Assembly (NCBI GenBank): GCA_964498395.1
Contig: CAZCHE010000006.1
Location: 1-64,000 of the forward strand
DNA: 64,000 nt
Reading direction: 5' to 3'
From: Parapedobacter sp964498395
Lineage (GTDB): Bacteria; Bacteroidota; Bacteroidia; Sphingobacteriales; Sphingobacteriaceae
Positions 46,601-53,541 of this stretch are shown here, in pieces (the first letter of the stretch is position 1; the number at the start of each line of letters is the position of its first letter). The notes under the pieces are model-generated. The model saw nothing but the letters and a program-made list of their open reading frames with translations, was not told the origin of the DNA and did not search any database. The position numbers were made by a program, and so were the translations under genes.

Positions 46601-47132
46601 AGCGGGGGAGCATCCGAATGCATCGGCAAAGCTGGACGAACTGATGGACCAGATAGCTGAGCTGCAAAGCCAGCACAAAATATTGGTTTTCTCGGCATTC
46701 ACAGAGATGCTGGCATTGCTGAAAAACAGGTTGGATGAGGCTGGTCTTGGGTTTGCCTACCTCGATGGAAAAACCACGGGGGATGAACGCCAAAAGCAGG
46801 TGGCCTATTTCCAGGAAAACGAGCAGTGCCGATTATTCCTGCTGAGCCTCAAAGCCGGAGGCACGGGCCTGAACCTCACGGCGGCCGACTATGTATATAT
46901 CCTCGACCCCTGGTGGAACCCGGCGGCGGAAGCCCAAGCGATAGACCGTTGTTACCGCATTGGCCAGGACAAACACGTGATGGCATATCGGATGGTTTGC
47001 AAAGACAGTATCGAAGAAAAAATACTGGATATGCAGGCCGGCAAACGGGAATTGGCGAGCTCGCTGATTCGGACGGACGATAGTGTGCTAAAGGCGCTTA
47101 ACAAGGAAGACTTACTGAAACTGTTTGACTAA
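43680..47132 (+). CDS. SWIM zinc-finger SNF2-family helicase/translocase
   Basis: 1150 residues. An N-terminal SWIM zinc finger has the ligands Cys98, Cys100, Cys108, His110. A long middle part of about 500 residues follows, then a complete SNF2 ATPase. That has motif I GLGKT (near 716-720), motif II DESQ (near 811-814, in place of DEAH), motif III MTGTPIENG, and in lobe two LLSLKAGGTGLNLTAADYV and the arginine finger region QAIDRCYRIGQ. SNF2 enzymes translocate on double-stranded DNA and remodel protein-DNA complexes; many defence systems use one. Here it ends an operon with a MNT-HEPN protein and three unknown proteins. Confidence 0.92.
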   Translation: MHEVLPVDSDSSDSSNSTTKRRASEPYVILWEDGEPFNLSETYVRTFYTGKTNLDKHPFWAYNKELVGDTLAMQLRGDAVNDKTLTLRLSPEHLSVSCGCARPVVGLCKHACSALMYKVNSNAKFFEQFYRPEIVALPEEQQRLFAFDLSHYYYSQVGKIKFKAHPEHGRVLGYTNGDSHNREKFGNPIQLAARITPPEREAKLVFGIPVGSHHFQLPVLLPYLTKTGTKTSRTNPYSTFEKSYLLTGESEPDILTLPEQFAESACRKMQRIVETPTPATKQFLFDYWAELIPTLPDSVDLLFFDSYSRTATGMKPSPGSRFFPKLAVASAQLVFDLTEQDHSFQLKLSLIINGNPMPNPRFFGDYYSCFIEEHDDSVLFLPDVQDEEVIHQFRKASFIITVLSQDFDTFFRDILLPLSQRYTINLHTTAQGSAFKSRSLEIHTHRLKVEERDDNVYFYPSTYYPVGFEVYPMQEANLIFRKRGEQYHALYRDKVCEKKFHEMLRELHPSFRAGQHETYFALSTSDIRNSTWLPESLERLRNNGVEVSLASLKEGTDYYPHLLSWELTFTEESGSHYRGDLSAHMGAVPIALDELKNMLRRKKNWFKLKDGTFGYVYDKDKTRLMPLLALGKEGIKQLEIPTSHFNTLANYTEHITNAAIKRGIEIKRRKLTELDTVQPVEQPPTVQAVLRHYQEAGLSWLAFLREFGWGGILADDMGLGKTLQVISVLEYHYQHQPNAPASLVVVPNTLLFNWQAELRKFAPHRKLHVHHGAERRQALQYAEGLVVLTTYGTLTADVTLFAPLEFSYLILDESQAVKNRNSKRFEAAGKLNAHYRIAMTGTPIENGIADLYSQLSFVNPGFFGTFPDFKRTYPGIADGTATEETKAELQRVISPFILRRTKKQVATELPEKSEMLLYCDMLPEQRQVYDEYRMLFKSKLTDSLEGDHARKSKFLAIEGLMKLRQICNSPALLKAGEHPNASAKLDELMDQIAELQSQHKILVFSAFTEMLALLKNRLDEAGLGFAYLDGKTTGDERQKQVAYFQENEQCRLFLLSLKAGGTGLNLTAADYVYILDPWWNPAAEAQAIDRCYRIGQDKHVMAYRMVCKDSIEEKILDMQAGKRELASSLIRTDDSVLKALNKEDLLKLFD

Positions 47133-47456
47133 AAATTTGCGAGCAAGCTGGTTGCGGAAGATAAAATCACTTTTCTGATCGAATTACTCGTAATTAAAAT
47201 AACTTGGTTAATCGCTTCAATCGACCGGACAGAAATAGCCGGGAAACAATCATCCATGCAATTGTTGGGAACAAAGACTGCTGATGAAATCAGTCCGCTA
47301 TTTTTGGCCTCAAAATAAATTTTAACATCCCCCCCGCTTTTTAAGCCAAGCCTGGTAACTGCGTTAAAATGCGTTTTCGTGTTCGATGACATTTTTTTCA
47401 CAGGCACCGAAGAAAAGGATGACCAATAGGGTAAGAAAGAAGAAACTTTTTTTCAT
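47129..47456 (-). pseudogene. Degraded paralogue of the lipoprotein gene 51473-52087
   Basis: From the ATG at 47456 the minus strand encodes a lipoprotein signal ending FFGACEK and continues IEHENAF, like the intact paralogue (FSACEKGNIEHVNSF). A TAA then interrupts where the paralogue has Glu, after which SYQAWLK still matches SYKAWLN. Most of the middle is missing and the frame shifts. The C-terminus then matches again (YFEAKNSG...CMDDCFPAISVRSIEAIN), but the normal stop is lost and the frame runs on to 47129, overlapping the helicase gene by 4 bp. Confidence 0.75.
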
Positions 47457-47644
47457 ACATTTTCAATTATATGCCACTAACGAGAAGAAGTGGCTGTTCA
47501 CTACACTTGGGGATGGCTAGGCACAGAAAAACACTCCTCCCCTTTGGCAAAAAATGGACACGTTTACCAACGTGCACAAAACGGATAGCAGATGGTATCA
47601 AAATAATTTAATACCTTTAAGCCACATCTTACATATGACTGCCC

Positions 47645-50050
47645 ATGGCGCGCAAACAGGCTAATCAACAAAGGCCGGGCACTCAACTCCGGCAAACTGA
47701 GAAGCGGCTCCGCGAACTTAGCGGATACCTGCAGGCCATGATCACGGCTATCGAAGACATCATTTTCGAATTGGATGGCAACTTTGTGTTTCATAACGTG
47801 TGGGTACGCGATGAGTCGTTGCTGTTTATGCCCAAATCAAACTTTCTGGGAAAAACCATCCAGGAAGCTTTCGGTAATCAAGCAGACCTATTCCGACAGC
47901 CGGTAGAGAAGGCGATGCGCGAAGGTGGAGAGGCATCCATCGAATACCAACATATAGACCCCTCGGTTAATAAATGGTACCGCGCGAAAGCCGTACCAGT
48001 CGAAAAAAGCGAAGACCCCAGTGAATACCGGATAGCGCTTATCGTGCAAGATATCACCGACCGTGTAAAATACCTAGAGGATCTTAAAGAGGAGAAAGCT
48101 AAATTGGAATGGTATAATGCGTTGTATGATTTCAGCGCAGAACTTGGGAAGATTGCTAGCTGGGAGTACGATATCAAAAAAGAAACTACCGTAGGCACCG
48201 CCCAGCTTTACCTCATTGTGGAGCGCGACCCTGAAGATGAATCCGATAAAAACGCAGCGTTCATGTTTCTCAATGATGCCGATAAATCTAAACTGGCAAC
48301 AGGCATCCAAGAAGCGATCGAAACGGGTAGGCCCTACGATTTGGAACTGAGCATAACCACCGCCCGTGGAACCAGGAAATGGATACGCACCATTGGAATG
48401 CCCATTATAGAAAACGGCGTGACCACCAAAATAAGGGGGTTGATGATGGATGTCACCGATCAAGTGAAACAGCGTCTTGCGCTTCGGGAAGTCCGTGACG
48501 AACTAGCCCGGAGCAATCAATTATTGGACTTCAGTCAACAACTCAGTGCGACAGGGGGGTGGGAATACATTCATCGGACAGGAAAGACCTACTGGACTAA
48601 ACAGGTTTACGCCATTTATGAGGTATCCGATGATTTTGACGTTTCTGACTCTGCAAAATACTTATCTTTTTTCTCAGATCCCGACCGGAAAATGATTCAG
48701 GAACACATGGCTAGATGCTACGAACAACGCGTCGACTATGAGTTTGAAGCACAGGCTACGCTCGCTGATGGCCGCATTAAATGGGTGCGTGTGTTGGGAA
48801 CTCCGGTAATCGAAGGCGGAGAGGTTATCGCCATGCGTGGGGCGGTAATGGACATTACCAAGGAAAAGGAAGACGCCAACCGCCTGCTAAAAGCGAAGGA
48901 AGCTGCGGAAGAGGCCACAAAAGCTAGGACGACTTTCCTTTCGGTGATGAGCCATGAAATCCGGACACCGCTCAATGGCATTATTGGTATTGCCAACCTC
49001 CTCAAGCTACGGCATACCGAACAGCAAGCCGAAATCGTTGACAATCTTTTGTTCTCGGCCGACCACCTGCTGACCCTCATAAACGATATTCTAGACTTAA
49101 ATAAAATCGATAACAACAAATTGGATTTGGCGCAGACTGAATTCAGCCTTGGGGGCCTCGTTCGCAGCATACGGAATCAATTCGTGTCGCTTGCAGATGC
49201 CAAAGGAATACGGTTAGTAAGCCTTTTTGACCAGGAAATTCCGGAACAGCTGATCGGAGACCCTGTTCGATTGAACCAAATACTGAGCAATCTGGTCAGC
49301 AATGCCATAAAGTATACCGAACAAGGAAAAGTAACGCTTTCCATACAGGTGATGCGCCAAACCGACAAGCGCGTAACACTCCATTTTTCAGTTGAAGATA
49401 CCGGTATCGGCATACCCGAAAACCTACATGAGGAGATTTTTGCCGATTTCAAGCAAGTACAGCAGGATGCGCAACGCGCACAAACCGGTACGGGGTTGGG
49501 TCTGGCCATCACTAAGCGGTTGGTCGAATTGCACAATGGCCGGATTAAGGTAGATAGCAAGCCCGGCGCCGGATCGACGTTTTATTTCGAACTAGACTTT
49601 GAGGTGGCCGACACGGGAACCCCGCAGGTTCAGCCCCTGCCTTCACCCGAATTGACCGCCTTTGAAGGGAAATTGAGTGCGCTTAAGCTATTACTAGTGG
49701 AAGATAATCGGGTCAATGTAACGGTTACGCGCGAGCAATTGAGCTATTTTGGCATCACGCCCGATTGCGCCGTCGGCGGGCTCGAAGCACTAGAATTATT
49801 GAAAGATAACACCTATCATGCGGCGTTTGTAGATTTGCATATGCCCGGCATGGACGGATATTCGTTGGCAGAGACGATGCAAAACGAATACCCGGATACG
49901 AGGGTAGTCATATTCACGGCCGACATCATGGCCGACGTACGTATTAGACTCGCGAAGATGGGCATAAACACCATCCTCAATAAACCCTTCCGCCCGGAAG
50001 ATATGTTAGCAATACTTCTCCAAATCACGCAGGAAAAAGGACTCGAATAA
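47645..50050 (+). CDS. Multi-PAS hybrid sensor histidine kinase with C-terminal receiver
   Basis: 801 residues and no transmembrane helix, so a cytoplasmic sensor. Three PAS domains (about 30-145, 160-270, 285-410) are followed by a HisKA dimerisation domain with the phospho-acceptor His in VMSHEIRTPLNG (near 436). The ATPase domain shows N (ILSNLVSNAIKY), G1 (EDTGIGIP) and G2 (GTGLGLAITKRL) boxes. The receiver domain has the phospho-acceptor Asp in FVDLHMPGMDG (near 731). It is an ArcB/BarA-like hybrid without an Hpt domain. No response regulator gene is near, so its output is unknown. Confidence 0.92.
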   Translation: MARKQANQQRPGTQLRQTEKRLRELSGYLQAMITAIEDIIFELDGNFVFHNVWVRDESLLFMPKSNFLGKTIQEAFGNQADLFRQPVEKAMREGGEASIEYQHIDPSVNKWYRAKAVPVEKSEDPSEYRIALIVQDITDRVKYLEDLKEEKAKLEWYNALYDFSAELGKIASWEYDIKKETTVGTAQLYLIVERDPEDESDKNAAFMFLNDADKSKLATGIQEAIETGRPYDLELSITTARGTRKWIRTIGMPIIENGVTTKIRGLMMDVTDQVKQRLALREVRDELARSNQLLDFSQQLSATGGWEYIHRTGKTYWTKQVYAIYEVSDDFDVSDSAKYLSFFSDPDRKMIQEHMARCYEQRVDYEFEAQATLADGRIKWVRVLGTPVIEGGEVIAMRGAVMDITKEKEDANRLLKAKEAAEEATKARTTFLSVMSHEIRTPLNGIIGIANLLKLRHTEQQAEIVDNLLFSADHLLTLINDILDLNKIDNNKLDLAQTEFSLGGLVRSIRNQFVSLADAKGIRLVSLFDQEIPEQLIGDPVRLNQILSNLVSNAIKYTEQGKVTLSIQVMRQTDKRVTLHFSVEDTGIGIPENLHEEIFADFKQVQQDAQRAQTGTGLGLAITKRLVELHNGRIKVDSKPGAGSTFYFELDFEVADTGTPQVQPLPSPELTAFEGKLSALKLLLVEDNRVNVTVTREQLSYFGITPDCAVGGLEALELLKDNTYHAAFVDLHMPGMDGYSLAETMQNEYPDTRVVIFTADIMADVRIRLAKMGINTILNKPFRPEDMLAILLQITQEKGLE

Positions 50051-50242
50051 CGCTCAGCGAAAATAAACGCCGTGGGAATGACTCCGAAGAATGATTTCAA
50101 AGACTTTTAGAAAACGTTTTACTCATCCCCACTACTTGGGTGAGCCGATGTAACGTATTTGTTTTGTATTTTTGACGCCCAAGCCTGAGGAAAAAAGGAC
50201 GATAGCATCAGCTATGTAATATTAAGCGGTGAAGAACAAACA

Positions 50243-51415
50243 ATGACACTAGACTGTGAATATGCCATTATTGGTGGTGGAGTGGCCGGCCTATCTACAA
50301 TAATCGGCCTTACCAATCTGCACAAAGATTTCCTCGTTTTCGAACAGGCTCCCGTATTGAAAGGTATCGGTGCAGGTTTTGGTTTGGCCGCCAATGCGAT
50401 GCAGGCATTCGAATACCTCGGCCTTCGCCAAGACGTTGAGAAGATTGGCTTCTATACCGAGACGTACACCATTCTTGACCATCGGGGCCGTACACTCCTC
50501 GCCCCTGAAACCCATAGCTTAAGTGCCCGATATCATCAGAAGAATTTCACCGTACACCGTGCAGACTTGCACGGTTTTTTGTTGTCCAAGCTGCCCGCCA
50601 ATCGATTATTGTTAGGCAAGCGACTGCTAAGACTTCAGCAAGGAGCCGATGCTGTTTCGCTCCATTTTGATGACGGGTCATCTTACCGCTGCCGGTATTT
50701 GATTGTCGCCGATGGCGTCAAATCCACCGCCCGCCAACAATTGATTCCTTCCTCCAAACCGCGCTACTCTGGCTATACTTGTTGGCGGGCCACCATTTCA
50801 AATGATGCCATTGGGCTCACGGAGGGATCGGAAACGTGGGGCTCAAAAGGGCGGTTCGGCATGACTCCCTTGGTTCAAAATCGTATTTACTGGTATGCTT
50901 GCGTCAATGCCTCGGCAAATAACCCCACTTACCAACACTATTCGGTCCACGACCTACTTCGTCACTTCGGCGACTACCATCATCCCATTCCCGAAATCTT
51001 GTCCAACACCAAGGATGAAAATTTGATTTGGAGCGATATTATCGATATCAAGCCCTTATCTCGTTTTGCCTACGGCAATATCCTGTTGATCGGTGATGCG
51101 GCCCATGCTACTACGCCCAATATGGGCCAAGGGGCATGCCAGGCACTGGAAGATGTAGCGGTGCTCATCGATGAATTTAAGCGAGCGGATACCGTTGAAC
51201 GGGCGTTTAAGAACTTTGAGAGGCGAAGGCTAGGTCGTACGAAGTACATTATCGATACCTCTAGGCGAATCGGTCTCGCCGCGCAATTCACCAATCCATT
51301 GCTCATTGGTCTACGCAATTCGCTGCTCCGTGCCATGCCTGCGTCTTGGGCTCAAGCGAATTTGAAAAAGTTATTAGAGGTGGATTTCATGGCGATACCT
51401 GCTTCAAAGAGATAG
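50243..51415 (+). CDS. FAD-dependent aromatic-ring-type monooxygenase
   Basis: 390 residues of the group A flavoprotein monooxygenases (PHBH fold, like TetX and salicylate hydroxylases), which use NAD(P)H and O2 to hydroxylate aromatic or polyketide substrates. The dinucleotide-binding motif GGGVAG is at residues 11-16, the DG motif is in IVADGVKS, and the second FAD motif is in LLIGDAAHATTPNMGQGAC. The substrate pocket is too variable to name a substrate. The start at 50243 gives a normal N-terminus. It stands alone between the histidine kinase and a convergent lipoprotein gene. Confidence 0.88.
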   Translation: MTLDCEYAIIGGGVAGLSTIIGLTNLHKDFLVFEQAPVLKGIGAGFGLAANAMQAFEYLGLRQDVEKIGFYTETYTILDHRGRTLLAPETHSLSARYHQKNFTVHRADLHGFLLSKLPANRLLLGKRLLRLQQGADAVSLHFDDGSSYRCRYLIVADGVKSTARQQLIPSSKPRYSGYTCWRATISNDAIGLTEGSETWGSKGRFGMTPLVQNRIYWYACVNASANNPTYQHYSVHDLLRHFGDYHHPIPEILSNTKDENLIWSDIIDIKPLSRFAYGNILLIGDAAHATTPNMGQGACQALEDVAVLIDEFKRADTVERAFKNFERRRLGRTKYIIDTSRRIGLAAQFTNPLLIGLRNSLLRAMPASWAQANLKKLLEVDFMAIPASKR

Positions 51416-51472
51416 TCTGAAGTGAATGGAGATTCTTTTCGTGCTGGCCAAATAATGGTCGGTAAGACCCTG

Positions 51473-52087
51473 TTAATCAATTGCCTCTATCGACCGAATG
51501 GAAATACCCGAAAAGCAATCGTCCATGCAGCCATCGGGAACAAAACCTACCGTAGAAACCATACCATCATTTTTTGCTTCGAAGTACGTGGTAGCGTCTG
51601 ACCGTTTTTTTAACCAAATCGTACGGGCTTTTTCATAGATGTCATCGAGTGTTTGGATAGCGCTTGCCGGGGAAACTTCGTGAAGCCCTAGGTCGGCTTC
51701 CTGCTCTGTCCATCGGAGTGTCTCAAGGAGCGTATGGCCTTCTTGTTCTTTAAACTCTTCGGCTGTAAAACCGAGCCCTTTTAGTAAGTCGGCTATCGAG
51801 GCGGATTCCCAACCTTCATCCGGCATCCTCATATCGTTGAATACTTCGTATCGGAAATCCCGCTGCACGACTTTCCCACCCTTAACGGTGATCGTGGTCA
51901 GCCATGACGACCCAGCCCACGTAGCACCCGTCACTTCGTATCGATAATTATTATTGCTTGATGATTTAAAGTTCAACCAAGCTTTATAACTCTGCTCGAA
52001 ACTGTTTACGTGTTCGATATTCCCTTTTTCACAGGCACTGAAGATAGCGATTCCTACGAGGACGAAAAGCAGCAATGGTTTATTCAT
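51473..52087 (-). CDS. Lipoprotein with DUF6174-like region
   Basis: 204 residues with a lipoprotein signal (lipobox FSAC near residue 19) and an otherwise soluble mature part. The segment NNYRYEVTGATW followed by a GGKVV turn and an INTLDDIYEKA-like stretch resembles DUF6174 proteins, small secreted proteins of unknown function. The C-terminus carries the motif CMDDCFSGISIRSIEAI, likely a disulfide pair. A decayed paralogue lies 4 kb away at 47129-47456 in the same orientation. The assignment to DUF6174 is by pattern only. Confidence 0.6.
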   Translation of the reverse strand: MNKPLLLFVLVGIAIFSACEKGNIEHVNSFEQSYKAWLNFKSSSNNNYRYEVTGATWAGSSWLTTITVKGGKVVQRDFRYEVFNDMRMPDEGWESASIADLLKGLGFTAEEFKEQEGHTLLETLRWTEQEADLGLHEVSPASAIQTLDDIYEKARTIWLKKRSDATTYFEAKNDGMVSTVGFVPDGCMDDCFSGISIRSIEAID

Positions 52088-52276
52088 GATACGGTTTTTA
52101 CTATTGAACGAAGAAAAGCACGATTTCGCTACAACGGTTGAATTTCACTAAGTTACGGCACTATTTCTTACTTTGCTCTTGGTTTCTCTCGTTACGATCA
52201 TGAAACCAAAGGCCGGCTTTGTTGCCTTACCTCACCTTTAGCCTTGACTGTCAGAACAGATTATTTTCAATATTTT

Positions 52277-52304
52277 ATACATTTTGTATAATACATTTTG
52301 TATA
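52277..52304. promoter_or_regulatory. Two tandem operator-like dyads before the AAA ATPase gene
   Basis: The 13-bp dyad ATACATTTTGTAT occurs twice with a 14-bp period (52277-52290 and 52291-52304). Each is a perfect inverted repeat ATACA-TTT-TGTAT. They end 9 bp before the ATG at 52313, so a bound protein would cover the start region. No regulator gene lies beside it. Confidence 0.6.
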
Positions 52305-52312
52305 ATTACGGC

Positions 52313-53440
52313 ATGAAAAATCCATTTCCCATTACGGGGTATCATGGGCCCGAATATTTTTGTGATCGGAAAGATGAATTGAAGCAGTTTAGGGATGCGG
52401 TGTTTGCTGGGCGGCATACAACCGTATTGGCACTTAGGCGGATGGGTAAGACGGCCTTGCTGAAACATTTCTTTCAATCGCTATCAAGCCGTCAGTTTCA
52501 TTTGGTATATGCAGACTTAATGCCTACCATGAGTCTGAAAGATTTGAACAATGAATTGCTTTCAGCATTGGTAAGGGCATTTCCCGAAAAAACAACCATG
52601 GGCAGAAAGATTTGGCAATGGGTGAAAAGTCTAAGGCCTACATTGACGTTCGATCCCTATACCGGGCTGCCCACCATATCTGTATCCATCGAACAACTTG
52701 AAGAAAACTTTCGTACGATTGCAGACCTGCTCAAACTCATGGATGAAAGTGGAAAAAAAACAGTCATCGCGCTTGATGAGTTCCAGCAAATCACACAGTA
52801 CCCCGAACGTCAAACCGAAGCCTGGCTACGCGCGCAAATTCAACAGCTGAATAACACGGTTTTCATTTTCAGCGGCAGCCAGCAAACGATCCTACAGGAA
52901 ATGTTCCTGTCAGCAAAACGCCCCTTTTATGCCAGTAGCCAATTACTTGCTTTGTCTTATATTGCTAATGATGCTTATGTGCTGTTTATTCAACAACACT
53001 TTGCGACGGGGAAAAAGGAAATTGGTGAGCGAGAAATCGAAATCCTGTTGACCTGGTGCCGAGGGCATACTTATTACGTACAGACACTTTGCAATAGGCT
53101 TTATGGACGTTCAGAGCAAGCCATATCCGAGTCGATTATCAGGCAAGAGATGCACCAGTTGCTCCGCGAACAGGAACCGCTGTATTTTACCTATCGCGAT
53201 CTCATGACGGGCCCCCAGTGGAATCTGCTCAGGAGCATTGCAAAAGAAGATAAGCTTTATGCGCCTACGGCATCGGCTTTTATTCGAAAACACCGATTGG
53301 GGGGAGCGGCGACCATCAAGCGGTCATTGGCAACACTTTTGGGCAACGAGATGGTTTTTCAGGCAACTGACGTAAACGGAAAACGCTATTACCAAGTATA
53401 CGATGTTTTTTTAAGCCGATGGTTAGAAATACTGCCCTAG
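52313..53440 (+). CDS. STAND/ORC-like AAA ATPase of unknown role
   Basis: 375 residues from the ATG at 52313; an upstream TTG would add only MYNYG-like residues that overlap the dyads, so it is rejected. The family is the bacterial and archaeal ATPase group (Pfam ATPase_2 type). It opens with FCDRKDELK, Walker A is LRRMGKTALL (Gly45-Lys46-Thr47), Walker B is VIALDEFQQI (near 151-160), and FIFSGSQQTI is a sensor-1 region. The C-terminal 90 residues look like a winged helix (GGAATIKRSLATLLGNEMVF). Such proteins often travel with mobile elements or defence genes. Its role here is unknown. Confidence 0.8.
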   Translation: MKNPFPITGYHGPEYFCDRKDELKQFRDAVFAGRHTTVLALRRMGKTALLKHFFQSLSSRQFHLVYADLMPTMSLKDLNNELLSALVRAFPEKTTMGRKIWQWVKSLRPTLTFDPYTGLPTISVSIEQLEENFRTIADLLKLMDESGKKTVIALDEFQQITQYPERQTEAWLRAQIQQLNNTVFIFSGSQQTILQEMFLSAKRPFYASSQLLALSYIANDAYVLFIQQHFATGKKEIGEREIEILLTWCRGHTYYVQTLCNRLYGRSEQAISESIIRQEMHQLLREQEPLYFTYRDLMTGPQWNLLRSIAKEDKLYAPTASAFIRKHRLGGAATIKRSLATLLGNEMVFQATDVNGKRYYQVYDVFLSRWLEILP

Positions 53441-53460
53441 CCCTGTTTTCTTTATGCGTT

Positions 53461-53541
53461 CATTCACCCCTCAAACTTGTCCAACTGCCGGCGCGTGTAA
53501 CATACGCATGCCTCAGCTTATTCATCCCTCAAACTATCCAT
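53461..53541 (-). repeat. Two stray fragments of permease 3' ends
   Basis: Between the AAA gene and the true permease stop, the minus strand carries two extra partial copies of the permease tail. One is exact (53518-53540, encoding DSLRDE and a stop). The other is degenerate (about 53461-53482). They indicate repeated recombination at this 3' end. Confidence 0.55.
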
